From Dipteronia dyeriana (taxonomy: Eukaryota; Streptophyta; Magnoliopsida; Sapindales; Sapindaceae), in assembly GCA_032871835.1 (NCBI GenBank), contig CM065297.1, positions 18,764,098 to 18,828,097 of the forward strand: a stretch of DNA of 64,000 nucleotides, written 5' to 3'. How positions within the stretch are numbered: position 1 is the stretch's first letter; each line of letters opens with the position of its first letter. Of the stretch, positions 57,218-64,000 are shown in pieces. Below the pieces are notes generated by a model. The model did not search any database. It was not told the DNA's origin and was given only the letters and a program-made list of their open reading frames with translations. Both the position numbers and the translations under genes were made by a program.

Positions 57218-57229
57218 TGGTATCAGAGC
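57218..57229 (+). promoter_or_regulatory. Primer-binding site of the nested copia element
   Basis: TGGTATCAGAGC, complementary to initiator tRNA-Met, three bases after the LTR end. Confidence 0.85.
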
Positions 57230-58743
57230 CAATTTATTTTTCGGAATAGGAAATTGTTTTCGATGCTCCTGTATGTATGAATTGTGTAGGCACAATTTAA
57301 ATTGAATGTATGATGTTTTTGTATGTATTTTTTTTATTTACAAAAACATGATTGATCGTTAATTATATAATATTACGGATTTAGGGTTTATGGGTTATAT
57401 TATTATTATTATTTACTGTTATTGTATTGTAAAAAAAAATATAACCTATATTGAAGATATGGAAAAATCGCGAAGAAGGATTCATGAGATGAATCGGAGT
57501 GACCTGAAGAGACTGGAAGATATCTGAAGTTACTAGAAGACCAAGGAATGTCTTGGGAATTTTTTTGTAATTTTAGATTCCATTTTTTTTTAGGTTAAAT
57601 AATCCACAGTACTCGGTCAATTCATGTATGCTTTATATTATGTGATGATAAAAGTATTGTCATGCATACGTATGTCATTTAGATTAGATGCGCGTATAAA
57701 AATATATTTGTTATGTCATACATGCATCATAGTCTGATTTTTTATGTATTTTTTTAATGTGATTAAAATGGGTAATATACATAATTGGCTATGAATAATG
57801 AGATTAGTTTTTAATGGTTAGAAAACTTGGTAATTCTCATTAATATTAATCTAGTTATTAAAGAGTTTAATAAGTTAGATTAATATGGTCATTTATTGTA
57901 ATTAGGATTAATATGATTAATTACCTAATAATAAATTAGTCAAATAAAGTGTTAGGGTTTTAATAGTTAAAACTTGGTAAACACAAACATAATAATCTAA
58001 CCATAATAAATAGTTTATAAAGGCTTAGATTATTCACTAACAGATTAGATTTTTAATTGTTATAAATCATTAATAATTTATTAGTTAATTAGAATTTGGT
58101 TATAATTAGTTACTGTGCTAGATAACTTGATTAAAGTTAGTTGTTTAATCATGTAGAGTTTAGGTGCATTAACGGTTAAATTTTAAAACAGTGAGTGGGA
58201 GAGGGATATATGACATATATATCCCGCGGTCTCCATCATTAGTTCAACACCGTGAGATCCGAGTGGGGCCTCATGACGGCTTTGCTTTCGTCCTCCCTAA
58301 GGAGGGTTTCCACAAAGGTCAATACCAAGGTTAACTTCCTAACATATAGGATTTCTAAGGGTATTTTGGGATTGAACGACCCTAAGGCGGCAATTCTCGA
58401 GTTAAGCTCGTGAGATCTGAAATGGTGGGTTACACTCACGAAGGTTTTGATTAAGTTTGTTAATTAAAAACCTGACTGAATGAACGATGGTTGAATGATA
58501 TGGAATAAGAATTATTCTAGAATATCATTTGATTGAGAATGTCTCGGTCCAACATGCAAAGACTTGACCGACCCTAAGGCGACACTTATTTATGGTATGT
58601 TGGATTGTCGTGGTATAGTAACTAGTTTTAGGGTAGTTCTAGTTCGTTAAACATGTGCCTGCATCATGTTTAAATTTATGCCAAAGCACTCGTACTTGTT
58701 TTAAATAAATGACTGAATGAATGTTTTATTTATTTCAGTAATA
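57230..58743 (+). other. Non-coding leader of the nested copia element
   Basis: A/T-rich 1.5-kb region between primer site and gag. GACCGACCCTAAGGCG (58567) and GAACGACCCTAAGGCG (58374) form a short direct repeat. No exon recognised. Confidence 0.6.
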
Positions 58744-60408
58744 ATGTCTTCTGCATTACTTCAAATTCTCGCAAATGATAAATTAACTGGTGATAACTAC
58801 ACTAAGTGGAAAATTAACATTAATGCAATATTGGTCACCAAAGACCTCAAGTTTGTGCTCATGGAGGAATGTCCTCCAACGCCTGCTGCCAATGCCACAC
58901 AAACTGTTCGTGAGACATACGAGCGATGGGTCTCATCTGATGAGAAGGCCCGAACATATCTGTTGGCTTCTATGACAGACGTGTTTGCCACAAATCATGA
59001 AGCAATGACTTCAGCATTCGAAATTTTGGATTCAGTGCAAGATATGTTCGGGCAACCCTTCGAGCAAAAGCAACACGAAGTTGTTCGTTTCGCTATGCTT
59101 GCTAGTATGAAGGAAGGTACATCAGTTCGGGAACATGTCTTGAGCATGATGTCCTACTTCAACAAGGTAGAAGTCAATGGCAGGGCCATTGATGAACCCA
59201 GTCAAGTGAGCATCATACTGTTGACTCTTTCGAAGAGTTTCGATCAGTTTAAGAGCAACTACGGGATGAACAAGTTAAGGTTCAATCTCACAAAGTTGCT
59301 TAGTGAGGACATTACCTTTGAGTCCTTGACTAAGGACAACACGGGTAAGACCAGTGAGGCAAATGTTGTCGAACCATCTTCCTACTCTAATAATAAGAAG
59401 AGAAAGAGGTCTACTGGGAAAGCGAATGGTAAGCCCAAACCCAAGAAAGCCCAAAGCAAGAAGAATTCCAAGAAAAGTATTTATGATTTACTAGTTCTTG
59501 AGTCGTGTTTAGTGGAAGATGATTCTTCACTCTGGATAGTTGATTCGGGAGCCACTAACCATGTCTGTTCTTCTTTACAATGGACTGATTCTTGGACACA
59601 TCTAGAGGAGCAAGCCTTCTCAATATGTGTGGGGTCAGGGGATGTCGTGTCAGCACGAGCAGTGGTCGTAATTAGATTACGTTTTTTTTGTAATATTTAT
59701 ATATTGTTGGACAATGTATTTTATATTCCTTTATTTACACATAATTTGATTTCCGTTTCTAAGTTGTTAGAACAAAAATATTATGTTTCTTTCAATAATA
59801 AGTCTGTTATTATTAGAAAGAATGGTCTGAATATTTGTTCAGGAATTAATGAAAACAATTTGTATGTGTTAAGACCGTTAATATATATTACACTGCTCAA
59901 CACCGAAATGTTTAAGGTTGAAAAACCAAAAACTAAACGACATAATATTTCTCTAGATAATGACACGTATCTCTGGCATCTAAGGCTTGGTCATATCAAC
60001 TTTGATCGGATAGATAGACTAGTAAAAAACGGTCTTTTAAGTGAGTTAAAGGTTGGCACCTTACCTGTTTGTGAATCTTGTTTGGAAGGTAAGATGACTA
60101 AGAGACCTTTTATTGGAAAAGGGCTTAGAGCTAAAGAACCGCTAGAGCTTATGCATACAGATGTCTGCGGATCGATGAAGGTTAAAGCTAGAGGTGGTTA
60201 TGAGTATTATGTCACCTTTATAGATGACTACTCAAGATACGGATACGTCTACCTAATGCAACGGAAATCAGAAACATTTGAAATGTTCAAAGAATTCCGA
60301 GCTGAAGTTGAGAATCAATTAGGTAGGACTATCAAGTCACTGCGATGGATCGTGGAGGTGAGTACCTTAACTAAGAGTTTGAAGACTTTATGGTCGAGCA
60401 TGGGATAG
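58744..60408 (+). pseudogene. Copia gag-protease-integrase, long open frame ended by a frameshift, zinc knuckle missing
   Basis: The frame is open from 58717, but the Met at 58744 (MSSALLQILANDKLTGDNYT) matches the usual start. Gag (to about residue 245) has YTKWKININAILV and LLASMTDVF, with a basic tail KKRKRSTGKANGKPKPKK. The CCHC knuckle normally following is absent. The protease WIVDSGATNHVC is intact (about 276-280 of the frame). Pre-integrase HLRLGHINFDRIDRLVKNGL and CESC follow, then integrase MHTDVCGS and FIDDYSRYGYVYLM with the first Asp. A one-base loss at about 60342 destroys the second Asp block (normally SDRGGEY), and the frame ends at 60408. Confidence 0.86.
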
Positions 60409-60790
60409 TTTCCCAACTCATAGCTCCCGGTACACCTCAGCAAAATGATGTAGCAGAGAGGAGAAATAGAACCTTAATGAAAATGGTGATATCTATGATT
60501 AGTTTCTCATCATTACCAAATTTCTTCTGGGAATATACGTTACAAACAACGGCATACATTTTGAATGTAGTGCCATCCAAATCTATTCCTAAAACTCCCC
60601 TAGAGTTGTGGAATGGTCGTAAAGCTAGCTTGTGACATTTCCGCATATAGGGGTGTCCAACACACGTACTGAAGAACAAAACTGGAAAGCTAGAATCAAA
60701 GTCTGTAGTCTGTAGTCTGCCTATTTGTAGGATACTCTACGGAGACCAGAGGTGGACACTTCTATAGTTCTGAAGATAACAAAGTATTTG
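60390..60790 (+). pseudogene. Copia integrase C-terminal part
   Basis: In a new frame: [20 protein letters not shown], which holds the catalytic Glu of the D-D-E set, then [19 protein letters not shown] and [13 protein letters not shown]. It stops where relatives continue SHFRIWGCPAH; the following 150 bp are readable only in other frames (KLESKSVVCSL). Confidence 0.8.
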
Positions 60791-60804
60791 TATCGACAAA
60801 TACA

Positions 60805-62630
60805 ATGTTTCTTGAGGACAGTTATATTGGTGACCATAAACCTCATTCTAAGATTATATTGAATGAGATGGAGCCTGGTGAGACTAGTGCTTCATCAACA
60901 AGAGTTGTTGATCCACAAACATTTGAGAGTCAGATGGTTCCTGATCAGGATACATTACCACCTAGACGTAGTGAGAGGGTTGTGAGACAACCTAAACGCT
61001 ATTTAGGTATAGGTGAGAGACAAGGTGTTGTCTCTGCTGATAGTGTTGATGATCCATTGACATTTAAGAATGCAATGGAAGATCCTGATAAAGAGGAATG
61101 GCTTAAAGCCATGAATCTCGAGATGGAGTCTATGTACTCTAACTCAATCTGGGATCTTATAGACTTACCGGATGGGGTAAAACCCATAGGGTGTAAGTGG
61201 ATCTACAAGAGAAAAGGGGAGTAGACGGGAAGGTAGAGACTTTCAAGGCAATGCTAGTGGCCAAGGGTTATACCCAGAAAGAGGGGGTCGATTATGAAGA
61301 GACCTTCTCACCAGTAGCCATGTTTAAGTCTATTAGGATTCTCTTATCTATTGCTGCCTATTTCGATTACGAAATTTGACAAATGGACATCAAAACTGCA
61401 TTCTTGAATCGCAATCTTGATGAGAGCATCTATATGATGCAACCAGAGGGATTCGTGTCTTCAGATCAAGAGCAAAAGGTTTGCAAGCTGCAAAGATCCA
61501 TCTATGGGCTTAAGCAAGTATCTAGATCTTGGAACATCAGGTTTGATGATGTGATCAAAACCTATGGCTTCACGCAAAATGTTGATGAGCCTTGTGTCTA
61601 TAAACGCATCATTGATAAGAAAGTAGTTTTCTTGGTCCTATACGTAGATGATATCCTACTCATTGGGAATGATGTGGGAGTGTTGTCTGATGTGAAGGGC
61701 TGATTGGCTAGCCAATTCCAAATGAAAGATTTGGGAGAGGCAAGTTATATTCTTGGGATCCAGCTTATAAGGAATCGTAAGAACAAACTCATAGAACTGT
61801 CTCAGGCATCTTATATCGACAAGATTCTTGTGCGATTTTAGATGCAAAACTCTAAGAAAGGTAATTTACCTTCTACGCATAGAGTTAACTTCTCTAAGGA
61901 ACAGTGTCCTAAGACACCTCAAGAAGTTGAGGATATGAGACGTGTACCCTATGCATCGGTAGTATGTAGTCTCATGTATGCTATGTTATGCACTAGACCG
62001 GACATCTGCTATGTAGTGGGAGTAGTCAGTAGATACCAGTCCAACTCAGGATTGGATCATTGGGTTGTTGTCAAGACAATTCTCAAGTATCTTCGGAGAA
62101 CGAGAGACTATATGCTAGTGTATTCCGGGTAGGATTTGATCCCGTTAGGATACACGGATTCTGATTTTCAGTCAGACAGAGATTCTAGGAAATCCACATC
62201 TGGATCAGTATTCATCCTGGGTGGTGGACCCATTGTGTGAAGAAGTATCAAGCAATCTTGCATTGTTGACTCTATCATGGAAGCCGAATATGTAGCCGCT
62301 TGTAAAGCTGCTAAAGAGGCTGTTTGGCTCCGTAAGTTCTTGAGTGATCTGGAAGTTGTTCCAGATCTGGATAGGCCCATCACACTTTATTGTGATAACA
62401 GTGGTGCCGTGGCTAATTCTAAAGAACCAAGAAGCCACAAAAGAGGGAAACATATAGAGATAAAGTATTAGAGAGATAGTGTAGAGAGGAGATGTGATCG
62501 TCACCAAGATAGCCTCACAAGACAATCATGTTGATCCATTTATGAAGACCTTACCGGCTAAAGTGTTTTTGGGTCACCTAGATGGTCTAGGGTTACGAGA
62601 CATGCCTCACATGCTTTAATGCAATTGGGA
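60805..62630 (+). pseudogene. Copia reverse transcriptase and RNase H (broken by several stops and shifts)
   Basis: 60805-61224 has the pre-RT linker (LPPRRSERVVRQPKRY) and RT start [28 protein letters not shown]. After a frameshift, 61197-61379 has [20 protein letters not shown]; after a stop, 61383-61703 has QMDIKTAFLNRNLDESIYM, KLQRSIYGLKQVSRSWNIRF and LYVDDILLIGND with both catalytic Asp residues. 61842-62132 has SLMYAMLCTRPDICYVVGVV. RNase H follows with TDSDFQSDRDSRKSTSG, MEAEYVAACKAAKEAVWLRK and LYCDNSGAVANSKEPRSHKR. About six stops or shifts prevent expression. Confidence 0.85.
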
Positions 62631-62633
62631 GAT

Positions 62634-64000
62634 TGTTGGGGTTTATGCCCTAAAGATGTAATTTGTAAATGGATTTATCAAATAAATAAAAGGAAAAGTT
62701 CAATTCATTATTGTAGTGTTGTTTGTTTTATAACTTGTGTAAATATTTAACATCCAAGATTACTGGATGTAATCTCGAACTGTGTATATCAGTGTCATAT
62801 ACGGATGGATACATCAAGAATCGTGCAATCTAAAGAGTCTATAGATAGCAAATAAAGCTAGGTACTTTATTTGTGGTTAGTCTATAGCTGCGGTCCATTC
62901 CATATGTACGATGATTCTATCCTGAATCATTCATATGAGATATGGGAATGGAGGCACATTGTATGATGTGATCATATAGGTCTGGGCCAAGATCTATATG
63001 AATCTCTCACCAAGATCCGTTTACCGATAAGATTCATCTATATCAACTAACGATGGCTATATGTGGGTGATCTTAATCCTGAGTGTCTTATTGACTCCTT
63101 GAGGTTAGATCGTGGTGTTTGATATACCATGTGTGAGGTCGGATGCTATTTTCGATCAATATGCTCCGTATATTGGGATTACGGTTTGGCTTGTGGCTGG
63201 GAAGGTTTGTACACAATAGTGAAATCCACTCCTTCTTGTGAGAAGTAGATGGTAATTCCTTTAAGGGTTGATTCGGGGCTTGGACAATATGAGCGTTCTC
63301 CTAGTTCCGTAAGGAAATATGATTTATTGTTCATTATAGAATCAACGGTACTTAAAGGATATATGTAATTATAGGGGTATATCGGATATTATGATCTAGC
63401 TCTAATTATGAACTACTGTTGAGGATCACACCATGTGTAATAGCTATATTGATGGATACCGAGTTGTATCGGTCTGTGTAAAAACGTCTACAGTTGAGAG
63501 AGTGCAGCTTCGGGTTTTTAGTGGAATAACACCGGAGTTAATAATCAAGGAATATTAATTAAAGAGTTTAATTAATGATTCCGATGATTATTGGAGCTCA
63601 AAATAATGTGGGTCCATTAGGTCCCCTTACTTGCTCGATCGATTAAGGTAACAAGGGTCACGGTTAATTAATTAGATTGTCCAATTAATTGTATTTATTC
63701 AGGAATTAATTGAATAATGAGATTATTTAATTAATGAATGTTAATAGTTAAATTAATTAAATAATTAGATTATTTGATTATATTGATAATTATGAATTAT
63801 TAATTAACTATTAATTGGAGGGTGTTAGTTGATATATGGATTTCGGTGAAGATAAAATAATATGATTATTTTATTTTACTAGATCATTTATCTAAGTATT
63901 TGAATTTAAGTTTAAATTTAAAATACTTATTATCACTTTTAATATATTAGATATATTTGAGAAGGATAATTAAAATATATATATCAATTATAACACAAGA
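62634..64000 (+). repeat. 3' LTR of the nested copia element (partial, cut by the window end)
   Basis: Repeats 55063-56420 in order, with scattered substitutions and small indels. Confidence 0.88.

Larger units (their letters stand above)
55063..64000 (+). mobile_element. Copia element with about 2.15-kb LTRs, running off the right edge
   Basis: The 5' LTR 55063-57215 (TGTTGGGG to CCAACA) and the 3' LTR from 62634 to the window end (1367 bp visible) match along their length with roughly 5-10% differences. The primer site TGGTATCAGAGC is at 57218-57229 and polypurine tract TTGGGAGAT lies just before 62634. Between them lie a leader and gag-protease-integrase-RT-RNase H in copia order (58744-62630), one long frame followed by several broken ones. 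It is inserted in the integrase region of the copia element at 51394, making it the youngest layer here. Its right target duplication is outside the window. Confidence 0.9.

Overview
The window looks like nuclear DNA of a eudicot plant. Evidence: an 896-residue DYW-type PPR protein, spliced genes with plant-type introns, Ty1/copia and Ty3/gypsy LTR retrotransposons primed by initiator-Met tRNA, and hAT, PIF/Harbinger-like and MULE-like DNA transposons. Most of the 64 kb is nested and decayed transposon sequence. There are only two apparently functional genes: the 5' end of a UPL7-like HECT ubiquitin ligase at the left edge (minus strand) and an intact EMB175-like PPR gene at 12319-15009 (plus strand).

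Layout. 1-880: first two coding exons of the UPL7-like gene, which runs off the left edge. 1116-6125: broken Ty3/gypsy chromovirus, minus strand. 6126-8401: gene-free, with DNA-transposon remnants. 8410-12166: full-length hAT element with a perfect 8-bp target duplication and dead transposase, ending about 150 bp before the PPR start codon. 12319-15009: PPR gene, followed by a tandemly duplicated 3' flank.

15757-47835 (minus strand): one beta-galactosidase (GH35) gene, traced exon by exon from signal peptide to C-terminal lectin domain. It is now a pseudogene stretched over 32 kb by insertions: a copia element (17000-23599, itself carrying a hAT MITE), a TIR element inside an exon (24303-25187), a Pack-MULE-like element with long inverted arms (about 25925-31865) that carries MATE-transporter exons and a three-unit tandem repeat of CDPK EF-hand fragments, a decayed copia element (about 31967-41517), and a leader-only copia derivative (42126-47443).

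47990-51393: 3' end of another copia element whose LTR carries a PIF/Harbinger-like element, joined to a second, truncated copy of the beta-galactosidase 5' end. This implies a former tandem gene pair. 51394-64000: a copia element interrupted by a younger copia element with unusually long LTRs of about 2.15 kb, running off the right edge.

I found no CRISPR array, defence island or biosynthetic cluster. The least ordinary items are the Pack-MULE-like element with its amplified CDPK fragments, the DYW domain without its catalytic glutamate, and the insertion record preserved in the beta-galactosidase pseudogene. All family names come from recognising motifs by eye; no database search was run.
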